64,000 nucleotides of DNA from Clostridia bacterium (GTDB lineage: Bacteria; Bacillota; Clostridia; Oscillospirales; Acutalibacteraceae), in NCBI GenBank assembly GCA_017440755.1, contig JAFSGP010000004.1, positions 33,937-97,936 of the forward strand. The letters are read 5' to 3'. Below are positions 42,669 to 52,032 of this stretch, piece after piece. A program made the position numbers and the translations under genes. The stretch's first letter is position 1; every line of letters begins with the position of its first letter. Below the pieces are notes generated by a model. The model was not told the origin of the DNA. It was given only the letters and a program-made list of their open reading frames with translations, and did not search any database.

Positions 42669-43610
42669 ATGGACAAAATCAAAGTAAATTCGTTCGTCCC
42701 GTCGGTTTTTCCGCTGTTGCCGCTTAAGATATTGCAACTGGACGCCAGTCGCTTTCAGGCGGTGGAGGCGGCGAATTGGTGGACGCTATATTATATCGAT
42801 GCCGGCTGCGCCGAAATCGGCCGCATGCAACAAGTGCATCGTTTAACACAGTTTCAGGGAATCTTGCTGCTGCCGGAGCAGGAACACAACCTGCTTACTT
42901 TTCGGGATTCTTCCGCTACCGTGATTCAGCTGGACCTTCATATCACCAACAGGGTCGCGGAAGCCCTCAGCAATCGTCCGCTGCTGTTCGACGCCAAGTG
43001 CCGCAAGCTGTTGCGGGAAATCGTCTCGGAATCGGAACGATATTGCCACCAAACGGATAAGCAAAAGGAAACCGAACCTCTGCGGAATCGGGAACTCACC
43101 GGACAGTACGTGCATCTGTTGTGTGAGCAGCTGCTGCTGCAGCTGGAACGCTGCCAGTATCTGTGGACCGACAACAAAAGCTTCACGGTCACCGCTTCCC
43201 CGTGGGAGGGTGGGCAACCCCGCCGCCGCGGAGAAGGGCGTATGCCGGAGCCGCAAGCGGGCAACTCCCGTCAGACGGAATCGGCGAATCTGCAGCTGTT
43301 CAACAAGCTTGTCAAATATCTGGAGGAACGCGTTTACGAATCCATATCGCTGGATGAGTTGGTCGCCGAGTTCCATTTCAGCAAAACCCATCTATCCCAT
43401 ACTTTTAAGGCGTATTCAGGGCAAACCATCCTGACTTACTACAACAATTTGAAGGTGGAAGAAGCCAAGCAACTTATTCTCAACACGGATATGAACTTCT
43501 CTCAGATATCCAACCAGCTGAACTTCTCTTCTTTGCACTATTTTTCACGTTTGTTCAAAAAACACACGGGAATGTCACCCAGTGAGTACCAAAACGCGGT
43601 GTTGGAATAA
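42669..43610 (+). CDS. AraC-family transcriptional regulator
   Basis: A 313-residue regulator, the only plus-strand protein gene. The N-terminal part (about 1-150) is a cupin-like sensing domain (WWTLYYIDAGCAEI, GILLLPEQEHNLL, FRDSSATVIQLDLHI). The C-terminal part (about 215-313) has the two helix-turn-helix motifs of AraC/XylS proteins: LDELVAEFHFSKTHLSHTFK and NFSQISNQLNFSSLHYFSRL, with ending FKKHTGMSPSEYQ. The start MDKIKVN follows AAGGAG at 8-nt spacing; a longer start at 42627 lies inside the promoter. It faces away from the glycan locus and most likely activates it in response to an imported sugar. Confidence 0.92.
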   Translation: MDKIKVNSFVPSVFPLLPLKILQLDASRFQAVEAANWWTLYYIDAGCAEIGRMQQVHRLTQFQGILLLPEQEHNLLTFRDSSATVIQLDLHITNRVAEALSNRPLLFDAKCRKLLREIVSESERYCHQTDKQKETEPLRNRELTGQYVHLLCEQLLLQLERCQYLWTDNKSFTVTASPWEGGQPRRRGEGRMPEPQAGNSRQTESANLQLFNKLVKYLEERVYESISLDELVAEFHFSKTHLSHTFKAYSGQTILTYYNNLKVEEAKQLILNTDMNFSQISNQLNFSSLHYFSRLFKKHTGMSPSEYQNAVLE

Positions 43611-43907
43611 AAACCAAGTAGAAAGAGGTGGCTTTTTTGTCGAGACATCGTCATTTTCCACATTAATCCACATTAATTCTTATACATTTTACCACATATG
43701 TTAAATATTGTATTTGCAGAAAATTGCACTGTTTTTATAAAATATCAAACTTATGCGGTGCAAAACGGTTTTGCAGCAAATATTTTTTTACTAAATGAAA
43801 AATTTTAAAAGAGCAGGGGGCAACAGGCGTTGTCCCCTGCTTCTGCGCCGCTGTCCCTCCCGCGATGACGATACAGGTGTTTTTCTTGATTTCTTCCCCA
43901 AGAGAGG
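43611..43907. other. Non-coding gap between araC and tRNA-Ser promoter
   Basis: AT-rich stretch with no supported reading frame. Just after the araC stop, a weak AAAACCA/TGG.TTTT hairpin runs into TTTTTT and could end the araC message. Otherwise it contains only the hairpin at 43812-43841. Confidence 0.5.
43812..43841 (-). terminator. Strong hairpin, terminator on the minus strand
   Basis: Stem AGCAGGGG.CAAC/GTTG.CCCCTGCT. On the minus strand it is followed by CTTTTAAAATTTTT. Suits the end of transcripts reading leftward past glgB, and insulates the araC region from them. Confidence 0.6.
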
Positions 43908-43936
43908 TTGACAAAGCCAACGGGGTTTTGTATAAT
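43908..43936 (+). promoter_or_regulatory. Consensus promoter of tRNA-Ser
   Basis: TTGACA at 43908-43913, 17-nt spacer, TATAAT at 43931-43936; perfect sigma-A consensus, with the tRNA beginning 18 nt after the -10 box. Confidence 0.9.
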
Positions 43937-43953
43937 AGTCCCGTTAAATCTAT

Positions 43954-44041
43954 GGAGAGTTGTCCGAGTGGTCGAAGGTGCAGCACTCGAAATGCTGTGT
44001 GGGGAAACTCACCTAGGGTTCGAATCCCTAACTCTCCGCCA
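43954..44041 (+). tRNA. tRNA-Ser (anticodon CGA)
   Basis: An 88-nt class II tRNA. Acceptor GGAGAGT pairs with ACTCTCC (44031-44037), G discriminator (typical of tRNA-Ser), and an encoded CCA end. The anticodon stem CAGCA/TGCTG encloses CTCGAAA, giving anticodon CGA that reads UCG. It has a long variable arm, GTGGGGAAACTCAC, and T arm GGGTTCGAATCCC. Encoded CCA fits Clostridia. Confidence 0.95.
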
Positions 44042-44081
44042 AAGAGAAAAGACGGGCTTTACGCCCGTCTTTTCTCTTTTT
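44042..44081 (+). terminator. Terminator of tRNA-Ser
   Basis: Very long perfect stem: AAGAGAAAAGACGGGC pairs with GCCCGTCTTTTCTCTT, followed by a T-run. Because of the flanking A-run it can also work on the minus strand. Confidence 0.9.
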
Positions 44082-44097
44082 GTAGATGGTTCTGATT

Positions 44098-44322
44098 CGA
44101 ACCCTCGCAAACCTGTAAGGGTTTGCAAAGATTTTGCGCGCAGGGACTCCGACAAGCACCTGCTCCATCGCAAAATCGGGGTTTAGAATCCCTAACTTTC
44201 TCTTTCCACAGCCTAACCCTCGCAAATCCGCATGATTTGCAAAGATTTTGCGTGTACAGACCCCGACAGCCGCCTGCTCCACCGCAAAATCGGGATTCAG
44301 AATCCCTATCTTCTTCTTTTCA
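44098..44322. repeat. Two-copy, about 115-bp structured tandem repeat beside tRNA-Ser
   Basis: Copy 1 about 44098-44208, copy 2 about 44213-44322. Each has a small hairpin (GCAAACC/GGTTTGC at 44107-44126; GCAAATC/GATTTGC at 44222-44240) and a second pairing GATTTTGCG/CGCAAAATC (44130-44138 with 44169-44177; 44244-44252 with 44283-44291). The C-G to T-A change in the first stem is compensatory. Each copy ends with text resembling the tRNA T arm (GGG.TT..GAATCCCTA). No gene or known element recognised. Confidence 0.7.
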
Positions 44323-44362
44323 AGCTCAAAACTCCCGACACAAAATGCGTCGGGAGTTTTCC

Positions 44363-46351
44363 TTACTTCTCCTTCTTAAACACCGTTGCCGTGCGGGCGG
44401 GCAGGTAGCACAGGAAACCCACGCGACCGTCCGGCTGACGGGTGGCGGTGTAGCGATAGGTGGTATCCACCCGTCCAAAGCCGCCGTAGACGGGGTCGTC
44501 GGTGGACAGCACCACCCGATAGTCCCCCGTTTCCCCTGTGGGGACAAAATACCCCTCAAAGGAGGCGGTGGGGTGAAAATTAAAAGCAAACAGCAGGTCG
44601 CCCTTGCTGTAAATGAGGGTCTTGTCCTCATTATGCATCCAGCGGTTGACCGCCTTCTTCGGCAGCAGCCGCTCCCGCCGCAGCAGGGACAGCATGGCTC
44701 GGTCAAAGACCTGCAGGTCGCCGTACCGCAGGGTGGGATCGTCCGCCAGATGCCACTGGCGGCGGCAGTAGTGGTAGCTCCAGCCGTTGCCCTCGCGGGG
44801 GAAGTCGATCCACTCGGGGTGACCGAACTCGTTACCCATAAAGTTGAGGTACCCTTCCCCCGCCAAGGTGGCGGTAACCAGACGAATCATCTTATGCAGC
44901 GCCACACCACGGTCGATGACCGCACTTTCGGTGAACTTGCTCATCGCCCGATACATCTCCGCATCGCACAGGCGGAACAGAATGGTCTTGTCCCCCACCA
45001 GCGCCTGGTCGTGGGACTCGCTGTAGCCAATGTTCTTCTCTTTGGGACGGCGTCCCGTCAGCTCGTACCACAGCCCCATAATATCCCACTGCTCGTCGGG
45101 ATATTCCTTAATCAGCTTAATCCACAGGTCGGGCACACCCATCGACAGGCGGAAATCAAAGCCGATGCCGCCGTCGGCAATGGGCAGGCACATGCCAGGC
45201 ATACCCGACATATCCTCCGCCACGGTGAGCGCCTTGGGCTTGACCGCGTGGATAAGCTCGTTCGCCAGCTGCAGATAGGTGACTGCCTCAGTGTCGGTGT
45301 TGAGGGAGAAATACATCTCATACCCCGTGAAGGCGCTACCTAACCCGTGGTCGTGATACAGCATGGAGGTGATGCCGTCGAAGCGGAACCCGTCGAAGTG
45401 GTATACCTCCATCCAGAATTGCAGGTTAGACAGCAGAAAGTGCAGCACCTGGTCCTTTCCGTAGTTGAAAAGCTTAGTGCCCCACGCCGCGTGGTTGCCC
45501 CGCTCCCCCTCGTGGAAGAACTGGTACTCGGTGCCGTCAAAGCGGTTTAAGCCCTCCTCGGTGTTTTTCACCGCGTGGGAATGCACCACGTCCAGCAACA
45601 CCGTCAATCCCATCTTGTGGGCGGTGTTAATCAGCTCTTTCAGCTCCCGCCCGCTGCCGTAGCGGGAGGCGGCGGCAAAAAAGTTGGACACCTGATAGCC
45701 GAAGGAGCCGTAGTAGGGGTGCTCCATCACCGCCATTATTTGAATGGTATTGTAGCCCGCCGCCTTGATGCGGGGCAGGATATTGGCGGTAAATTCCCGA
45801 TAGCTGCCGACCTTGCCCTCCTCCTGCGCCATGCCGATGTGGCACTCGTAGATGTAGGGGGTGGCACAGGGCTTAAACGCCCCGTCCGTCCAGGGGAACT
45901 CGTCCCACAGCACGTCGTCCACCACCGCACACCACAGGTAGGTGGTGGGGTCCTGCTCCACACGGGTGGCGTAGGTGGGAATGCGGCGCAGGGTCTCACC
46001 GTTATGGAGCACCACCGCCTGCACCCGCTGTCCCACCGCCAGCGTATCGGCGGGCAGGGTGACCTCGAACACGTCCCCGTCCAGACGGGTCATGGGGGTG
46101 GCGTACAAATCCCAGCCGTTAAAGTCGCCTGTGAGATACATCCCCTCGGCAGCAGGCGCCCACTCCCGATACACCCAGCCGTCCGCGGTGCGGTGGATGC
46201 CGAAATACTCGTAGCCACGGGCAAAGGCGGCGATATCGCCCCCCTCCCCCAGCAGGCGGGTGCGGGTGGCGGTATAATTACGCATACGCAGGTCGATATC
46301 TTTTTTATAGGGTTTCAGATAGGGGTCGATCTTCAAAATGTTCCAGCCCAT
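44363..46351 (-). CDS. glgB: 1,4-alpha-glucan branching enzyme, eukaryote-like GH13_8
   Basis: A 662-residue enzyme that makes alpha-1,6 branches in glycogen. An N-terminal CBM48-like domain (about 30-170: GYEYFGIHRTADGWVYREWAP, LTGDFNGWD) is followed by the GH13 barrel with DVVHSHAVKN (region I), GFRFDGITSM (nucleophile Asp), LTVAEDMSGMPG (acid/base Glu) and YSESHDQALVGDK (region IV). C-terminal beta domain. The text resembles animal/fungal GBE1 more than Escherichia coli GlgB, for example EGYLNFMGNEFGHPEWIDFPREGN cut at 20. The start MGWNILKI is set by AAAGGAG. No other glycogen gene is adjacent. Confidence 0.93.
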   Translation of the reverse strand: MGWNILKIDPYLKPYKKDIDLRMRNYTATRTRLLGEGGDIAAFARGYEYFGIHRTADGWVYREWAPAAEGMYLTGDFNGWDLYATPMTRLDGDVFEVTLPADTLAVGQRVQAVVLHNGETLRRIPTYATRVEQDPTTYLWCAVVDDVLWDEFPWTDGAFKPCATPYIYECHIGMAQEEGKVGSYREFTANILPRIKAAGYNTIQIMAVMEHPYYGSFGYQVSNFFAAASRYGSGRELKELINTAHKMGLTVLLDVVHSHAVKNTEEGLNRFDGTEYQFFHEGERGNHAAWGTKLFNYGKDQVLHFLLSNLQFWMEVYHFDGFRFDGITSMLYHDHGLGSAFTGYEMYFSLNTDTEAVTYLQLANELIHAVKPKALTVAEDMSGMPGMCLPIADGGIGFDFRLSMGVPDLWIKLIKEYPDEQWDIMGLWYELTGRRPKEKNIGYSESHDQALVGDKTILFRLCDAEMYRAMSKFTESAVIDRGVALHKMIRLVTATLAGEGYLNFMGNEFGHPEWIDFPREGNGWSYHYCRRQWHLADDPTLRYGDLQVFDRAMLSLLRRERLLPKKAVNRWMHNEDKTLIYSKGDLLFAFNFHPTASFEGYFVPTGETGDYRVVLSTDDPVYGGFGRVDTTYRYTATRQPDGRVGFLCYLPARTATVFKKEK

Positions 46352-46458
46352 ACCCGCACTCCTTTCGCTTCTTCTGTTTCTATGATACCACCCACGGATA
46401 AATCCTGTCAAGGGGAGAAAGAATGGGAAAAACAGCAGATAAAGAGAGAATTCGGCAT

Positions 46459-46575
46459 TGTAGGGGCGGATGCCTACATCTGCCCGTGATGCGGGACGTC
46501 GAGGGCGCCGTCCCCTACGGTGGAGTTTGTGGTGGGTACTAACCGTGAAACGGGCGAACACAGTTCGCCCCTACA
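46459..46575. repeat. 117-bp miniature element with 10-bp terminal inverted repeats
   Basis: TGTAGGGGCG at 46459-46468 and its exact inverse CGCCCCTACA at 46566-46575 bound a GC-rich non-coding segment. An internal CCCCTAC near 46512 suggests a nested or composite structure. MITE-like. Directly followed by the TCCTCACTCCTCACTCC-type repeat also found near 53350 and 53740. Confidence 0.65.
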
Positions 46576-46600
46576 TTCCTCACTCCTCACTCCTAACTAA

Positions 46601-46641
46601 AAAAGCAACGCATTGTCAGCGACAATGCGTTGCTTTTTTTA
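46601..46641 (-). terminator. Terminator of the purine operon (after fhs)
   Basis: Stem AAGCAACGCATTGTC/GACAATGCGTTGCTT with a 3-nt loop, flanked by a T-run on the minus strand (and an A/T-run on the other), immediately after the fhs stop. Confidence 0.9.
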
Positions 46642-48318
46642 TTAAAACAGACCCGTAATCTTGCCGCTGGCATCCACGTCGATGCGCTCGGCGGCGGGGG
46701 ATTTGGGCAGACCGGGCATGGTCAGAATGTCACCGGTCAGCACCACGATGAAGCCGGCACCTGCCGATACCTTCACGTTCTTCACCGTCACGGTGAAGCC
46801 CTCGGGAGCGCCCAGCTTGGTGGGGTCGTCCGAGAAGGAGTACTGGGTCTTGGCGATGCAGACGGGGCACTTATCAAAGCCTAAAGCCGTCAGCTGAGCA
46901 ATCTGCTTCTTCGCCGCAGGCAGAACGGCGATACCGTCGCCGCCGTACACCTTCTTGACCACCGCCTCAATCTTATCCTCGATAGAGCCGTCCAGGTCGT
47001 AGGAGAAGGTGAAATCGCCCTGCTCCTCCTCGCACAAACGGATGACCTCCTTCGCCATCTCGATGCCGCCGTTGCCGCCGTCCGCCCACACGGTGGACAG
47101 CACGGTGTTGACACCCAGCTCACGGCACTTGGCGATGATGAAGTCGATCTCCGCGTCCGTGTCGGTGGGGAAACGGTTGACCGCCACCACACAGGGGAGC
47201 TTGTACACATTTTTAATGTTGGACACGTGGCGCAGCAGGTTGGGGATACCCCGCTCCAGCGCACCCAGGTCCTCGGTGGCAAGCTCGGTCTTTGCCAGAC
47301 CGCCGTGCATCTTCAGCGCACGGACGGTGGCAACCACCACCACCGCGTCGGGGGTCAGCCCCGCCATACGGCACTTGATGTCCAGGAACTTCTCGGCACC
47401 CAGGTCGGCACCGAAGCCCGCCTCGGTGACGGTGTAGTCGCCCATCTTCAGCGCCAGACGGGTGGCCATCACCGAGTTACAGCCGTGGGCAATGTTGGCG
47501 AAAGGACCGCCATGCACAAAGGCGGGAGTCCCCTCCAGGGTCTGCACCAGATTGGGCTTAATCGCGTCCTTCAAGAGGGCGGTCATAGCGCCCACCGCCT
47601 TCAGGTCACCGGCGGTGACCGGCTTATCGTCGTAGGTGTAGCCCACAATAATGCGGCTCAGCCGCTCCTTTAGGTCGGTAATGGAGGAGGCGAGGCAGAA
47701 CACCGCCATAATCTCGCTGGCCACGGTGATATCGAAGCCGTCCTCACGAGGCACGCCGTTGGGCTTGCCGCCCATACCGCCCACAATAAAACGGAGCTGG
47801 CGGTCGTTCATATCCACGCACCGCTTCCAGGTGATGCGGCGCACGTCGATGCCCAGAGCATTGCCCTGCTGAATGTGGTTATCCAGCATTGCCGCCAGCA
47901 GGTTGTTGGCGGCACCGATGGCGTGGAAGTCACCGGTGAAATGCAGGTTGATGTCCTCCATCGGCACCACCTGGGCATAGCCGCCGCCGGCGGCACCGCC
48001 CTTGACACCGAACACGGGACCGAGAGAGGGCTCACGCAGAGCCACGGTCACGTCCTTGCCCAGCTTGCGCAGACCGTCTGCCAGACCGATGGTGGTGGTG
48101 GTCTTACCCTCACCCGCGGGGGTGGGGGTAATGGCAGTCACCAAAATCAGCTTGCCGTCAGGGCGGTCGGTCTCCTCCAAGAGGGAGAGGTCGATCTTCG
48201 CCTTATAATTGCCGTACTGCTCCACGTATTTTTCGTCCACGTGGGCGGCGGCCGCAATCTCGCGTATGTGACGCATTTGACATTCCTGTGCGATTTCAAT
48301 GTCGGATTTGTAAGCCAT
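46642..48318 (-). CDS. fhs: Formate-tetrahydrofolate ligase
   Basis: A 558-residue cytoplasmic enzyme: ATP + formate + THF to 10-formyl-THF, the formyl donor used by PurN and the AICAR formyltransferase encoded upstream. The P-loop region [20 protein letters not shown] and [19 protein letters not shown] are family hallmarks; length is standard. Last gene of the purine operon, followed by a strong terminator. Ribosome site AGGAGG lies before the ATG. Confidence 0.97.
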   Translation of the reverse strand: MAYKSDIEIAQECQMRHIREIAAAAHVDEKYVEQYGNYKAKIDLSLLEETDRPDGKLILVTAITPTPAGEGKTTTTIGLADGLRKLGKDVTVALREPSLGPVFGVKGGAAGGGYAQVVPMEDINLHFTGDFHAIGAANNLLAAMLDNHIQQGNALGIDVRRITWKRCVDMNDRQLRFIVGGMGGKPNGVPREDGFDITVASEIMAVFCLASSITDLKERLSRIIVGYTYDDKPVTAGDLKAVGAMTALLKDAIKPNLVQTLEGTPAFVHGGPFANIAHGCNSVMATRLALKMGDYTVTEAGFGADLGAEKFLDIKCRMAGLTPDAVVVVATVRALKMHGGLAKTELATEDLGALERGIPNLLRHVSNIKNVYKLPCVVAVNRFPTDTDAEIDFIIAKCRELGVNTVLSTVWADGGNGGIEMAKEVIRLCEEEQGDFTFSYDLDGSIEDKIEAVVKKVYGGDGIAVLPAAKKQIAQLTALGFDKCPVCIAKTQYSFSDDPTKLGAPEGFTVTVKNVKVSAGAGFIVVLTGDILTMPGLPKSPAAERIDVDASGKITGLF

Positions 48319-48336
48319 AGGGAACGCCTCCTTATC

Positions 48337-51300
48337 TTACTTAAAATACTTCACAGCGGAACGGAACATACCGATGTCGTAGTTGCCGGGCACGTTCTTG
48401 TACAGACCGTCGCCGATACGCTCGCTGTGTCCCATCTTACCGAACACACGACCGTCGGGAGAGGTGATACCCTCGATGGCGAACAGAGAGTCGTTGGGGT
48501 TAAAGTGCACGTCGCTGGTGGCGACCCCATTCATATCCACATACTGGGTGGCAATCTGACCGTTGGCCGCCAGCTGACGAATCAGCTCCTCGCTCGCCAG
48601 GAAACGACCCTCGCCGTGGGAAATCGGCACGTTGTATACCTCGCCCACCTCGGTCAGCGCCAGCCAAGGCGACTTGTTGGAGGCGATGCGGGTACGCACG
48701 ATGCGGGACTGGTGGCGGGCGATGGTGTTGTAGGTCAGGGTGGGGCAGTTTTCGTCGGTGTCGATAATCTTGCCATAGGGCACCAGACCCAGCTTAATCA
48801 GCGCCTGGAAGCCGTTGCAGATACCACACATCAGACCGTCTCGCTGCTCCAGCAGCTCGGTGACGCCCTCCTTGACCGCCGCGTTGCGGAAGAAGGCGGT
48901 GATGAACTTGCCCGAGCCGTCCGGCTCATCGCCGCCGGAGAAGCCGCCGGGGATAAACACCATCTGGGCGGTCTTCAACTCGCGGGCGAAAGCCTCCACG
49001 CTCTCCTGAATACCCGCCGCGGTGCGATTCTTAATCACCATAATCAGCGGCTCGGCACCGGCATCGCGCACCGCCTTGGCGGAGTCAAACTCACAGTTGG
49101 TGCCGGGGAAGGCGGGAATCAGCACCTTCGGACGAGCCACCTTAATCGCGGGAGCGACCCGCTGGGTGGCGGTGTAGGAGAAGGTCTCCATAGGCTGCTC
49201 GCGGGTGGGAATGTTGCAGGAATAGACGCTCTCCAGCTTGTCCTCGTAGGTGCCCAGCAGGTCGCTGAGCTTCAGGCTGTCGCCGCCCAAGGTCAGGCAG
49301 CCGTCGTTGGTGACGGTACCGATCGTGATGGCGTCCGCCACCTCCTCGGTGACCTCCAGCAGGAAGGCGCCGTAGCGGTAACCGAACAGAGCGGATACCG
49401 ACAGGTTATCATCGTACGTAAAGCCCAGACCATTACCGAAGGCCATTTTCATAATCGCCTCGGCGATACCGCCCACACCGGGGGTGTAGCAAGCAACCGC
49501 CTTGCCGCTGCGCATCAGGTCGGTGACGGTGGCAAACACCTTTAAGAGGGAGGCGGTCACAGGCAGACCGTTATCGTCGTAGACGGGAGCAAGGCAAACC
49601 ACCTTGTTGCCCGCCGCCTTAAACTCGGGGGATACCACGTGGGACACCTTGCCGGTGGTGACGGCAAAGGAGACCAGCGTGGGGGGCACGTCCAGGTCCT
49701 CGAAGGAGCCGGACATGGAGTCCTTACCGCCGATGGAGCCGATACCCAGCTCCATCTGCGCCTTGAAAGCGCCCAGCAGAGCCGCCAGCGGCTTGCCCCA
49801 ACGGCGGGAGTCCTTGCCCAGTTTCTCGAAATACTCCTGGAAGGTCAGGTACACATCCTTAAACTCAGCGCCGGTAGCAATCAGCTTACACACGCTCTCC
49901 ACCACCGCCAGATAGGCGCCGTGGTAGGGGCTCTTCTCCATAATGAAGGGGTTGTAGCCCCAGGACATAAAGGAGCAGTCGTCGGTGTGCTGCTTTTCCA
50001 CGGAAATCTTCTGCACCATCGCCTGAATGGGGGTCAGCTGGTTGACGCCGCCGAAGGGCATCAGCACCGTACCCGCACCGATGGTGGAGTCGAACCTCTC
50101 GGAAAGACCCCGCTTGGAGCAGACGTTAAGGTCTGCGGCGAGCGCCATATAGTTTTCTTTGAACGTGCCGCAGACGGGCTGGTCAAACTCCTGAGGAGCC
50201 GCCGCGGTGACAGTAATATGCTTGTCTGCGCCGTTGGAGTTGAGGAACTCACGGCTAATATCCACGATTTTCTTATCGTTCCAATGCATCACCAAGCGGG
50301 GCTCGGCGGTGACGGTAGCCACGGGGCAAGCCTGCAGGTTCTCGCTGTCGGCGAGAGCCAAGAAACGGTCGATATTCTCCGGCTCGACGACCACCGCCAT
50401 ACGCTCCTGGGACTCGGAAATAGCCAGCTCCGTGCCGTCCAGACCCTCGTACTTCTTGGGGACCGCATTAAGGTTAATGGTCAGACCGTCCGCCAGCTCG
50501 CCAATGGCGACGGACACACCGCCCGCGCCAAAGTCGTTGCACCGCTTAATCATACGGCAGGCCTCGCCGTTGCGGAACAGGCGCTGCAGCTTGCGCTCCT
50601 CGGGAGCATTACCCTTTTGCACCTCGGCACCGCAGGTTTCCACCGACTGGGCGGTGTGCGCCTTGGAGGAGCCGGTAGCACCGCCGATGCCGTCGCGACC
50701 GGTGGAACCGCCCAACAGGATAACCACGTCACCGGGGGCAGGCACCTCACGGCGCACGTTCTCGGCGGGGGTGGCGGCAATAACCGCACCAATCTCCATA
50801 CGCTTGGCGGCGTAGCCGGGGTGATAAATCTCGTCGACAATACCGGTGGCCAGACCAATCTGGTTGCCGTAGGAGGAATAGCCCGCGGCGGCGGTGGTGA
50901 CAATCTTACGCTGGGGCAGCTTGCCGGGCATGGTTTCGTTCACCGGCTTCAAGGGGTCCGCCGCACCGGTAACGCGCATCGCACCATAGACGTAGCTGCG
51001 TCCCGACAGGGGGTCGCGAATCGCACCGCCGATGCAGGTGGCGGCGCCGCCGAAAGGCTCGATCTCAGTGGGGTGATTGTGGGTCTCGTTCTTAAAGAGC
51101 AACAGCCAGGGCTGGGTCTCGCCGTCCACGTCCACGTTAATCTTCACCGTGCAGGCGTTGATTTCCTCCGACTCGTCCAGCTTGTCCAGCTTGCCGTTTA
51201 CCTTCAGATACTTAACCGCCACCGTCGCCAGATCCATCAGGCAGATGGGCTTAGTGCGTCCCAGTTCCCGACGGGTGGCGAGATACTGCTCATAGGTATC

Positions 51301-52026
51301 CTGCAGCAGCGTATCCTCAAAGGTTACGTTGTCAATCACGGTATTGAAGGTGGTGTGGCGGCAGTGGTCCGACCAATAGGTGTCGATCATACGAATTTCC
51401 GTAATGGTGGGGTCGCGCTGCTCGGAAATGAAATACTGCTGACAGAAGGCAATATCGTCCCCGTCCATCGCCAGACCGTAATCCTTCACGAACTGCTCCA
51501 AAGCAGGGCGGTCCAGCCCGATAAAGCCCTCCAGCGTCGCCACCTCGGTGGGAATGTCGTACTGGGTCTGCAGGGTTTCGGGCTTATCCAGAGAAGCCTC
51601 CCGCGCCTCCACGGGGTTGATGACGTATTTCTTAATCTCCGCCACCTGCTCCGCGGTCAGAGCGCCGTACAGGGCGTACACCTTAGCCGTACGCACGGTG
51701 GGGCGGTCGCCCTGGGAGATAATCTGAATGCACTGGGCGGCAGAATCCGCCCGCTGGTCAAACTGACCGGGCAAATACTCCACCGCAAACACGATGGCAT
51801 CGCCCAAGTCCACCTCGTCGGAGGTGTTGTCCAGCTGGGGCTCCGCAAACACGGTGGCTTTGGCATAATCAAACAGGTCGGCGGTAATATTCTCCGCATC
51901 GTAGCGGTTAAACAGCCGCACGTTATCCAAAGTGTCGATGCCCAACAGGTTGCGGGCATCGCTCAGCAGGGAACGGGCCTCGTTGTCCAGACCCGCTTTT
52001 TTCTCTACGTATACACGATAAACCAT
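48337..52026 (-). CDS. purL: Phosphoribosylformylglycinamidine synthase, fused PurL-PurQ
   Basis: A 1229-residue single-chain FGAM synthase: FGAR + ATP + Gln to FGAM. N-terminal PurS-like region, two AIRS-type halves (SDHCRHTTFNTVIDN; FKNETHNHPTEIEPFGGAATCIGG; GSTGRDGIGGATGSS; SIGGKDSMSGSF), and a C-terminal class I glutaminase with PGGFSGGDEPDGSGKF and nucleophile Cys in GICNGFQALIKLG. Domain order matches the long proteobacterial/clostridial form. It starts 7 nt downstream of purD, within the operon. Confidence 0.97.
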   Translation of the reverse strand: MVYRVYVEKKAGLDNEARSLLSDARNLLGIDTLDNVRLFNRYDAENITADLFDYAKATVFAEPQLDNTSDEVDLGDAIVFAVEYLPGQFDQRADSAAQCIQIISQGDRPTVRTAKVYALYGALTAEQVAEIKKYVINPVEAREASLDKPETLQTQYDIPTEVATLEGFIGLDRPALEQFVKDYGLAMDGDDIAFCQQYFISEQRDPTITEIRMIDTYWSDHCRHTTFNTVIDNVTFEDTLLQDTYEQYLATRRELGRTKPICLMDLATVAVKYLKVNGKLDKLDESEEINACTVKINVDVDGETQPWLLLFKNETHNHPTEIEPFGGAATCIGGAIRDPLSGRSYVYGAMRVTGAADPLKPVNETMPGKLPQRKIVTTAAAGYSSYGNQIGLATGIVDEIYHPGYAAKRMEIGAVIAATPAENVRREVPAPGDVVILLGGSTGRDGIGGATGSSKAHTAQSVETCGAEVQKGNAPEERKLQRLFRNGEACRMIKRCNDFGAGGVSVAIGELADGLTINLNAVPKKYEGLDGTELAISESQERMAVVVEPENIDRFLALADSENLQACPVATVTAEPRLVMHWNDKKIVDISREFLNSNGADKHITVTAAAPQEFDQPVCGTFKENYMALAADLNVCSKRGLSERFDSTIGAGTVLMPFGGVNQLTPIQAMVQKISVEKQHTDDCSFMSWGYNPFIMEKSPYHGAYLAVVESVCKLIATGAEFKDVYLTFQEYFEKLGKDSRRWGKPLAALLGAFKAQMELGIGSIGGKDSMSGSFEDLDVPPTLVSFAVTTGKVSHVVSPEFKAAGNKVVCLAPVYDDNGLPVTASLLKVFATVTDLMRSGKAVACYTPGVGGIAEAIMKMAFGNGLGFTYDDNLSVSALFGYRYGAFLLEVTEEVADAITIGTVTNDGCLTLGGDSLKLSDLLGTYEDKLESVYSCNIPTREQPMETFSYTATQRVAPAIKVARPKVLIPAFPGTNCEFDSAKAVRDAGAEPLIMVIKNRTAAGIQESVEAFARELKTAQMVFIPGGFSGGDEPDGSGKFITAFFRNAAVKEGVTELLEQRDGLMCGICNGFQALIKLGLVPYGKIIDTDENCPTLTYNTIARHQSRIVRTRIASNKSPWLALTEVGEVYNVPISHGEGRFLASEELIRQLAANGQIATQYVDMNGVATSDVHFNPNDSLFAIEGITSPDGRVFGKMGHSERIGDGLYKNVPGNYDIGMFRSAVKYFK

Positions 52027-52032
52027 ATGAAA

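Noticed and set aside
44098..44322. Additional tRNA genes after tRNA-Ser
   Set aside because: T-arm-like text is present, but no acceptor, D arm or anticodon stem can be folded around it.
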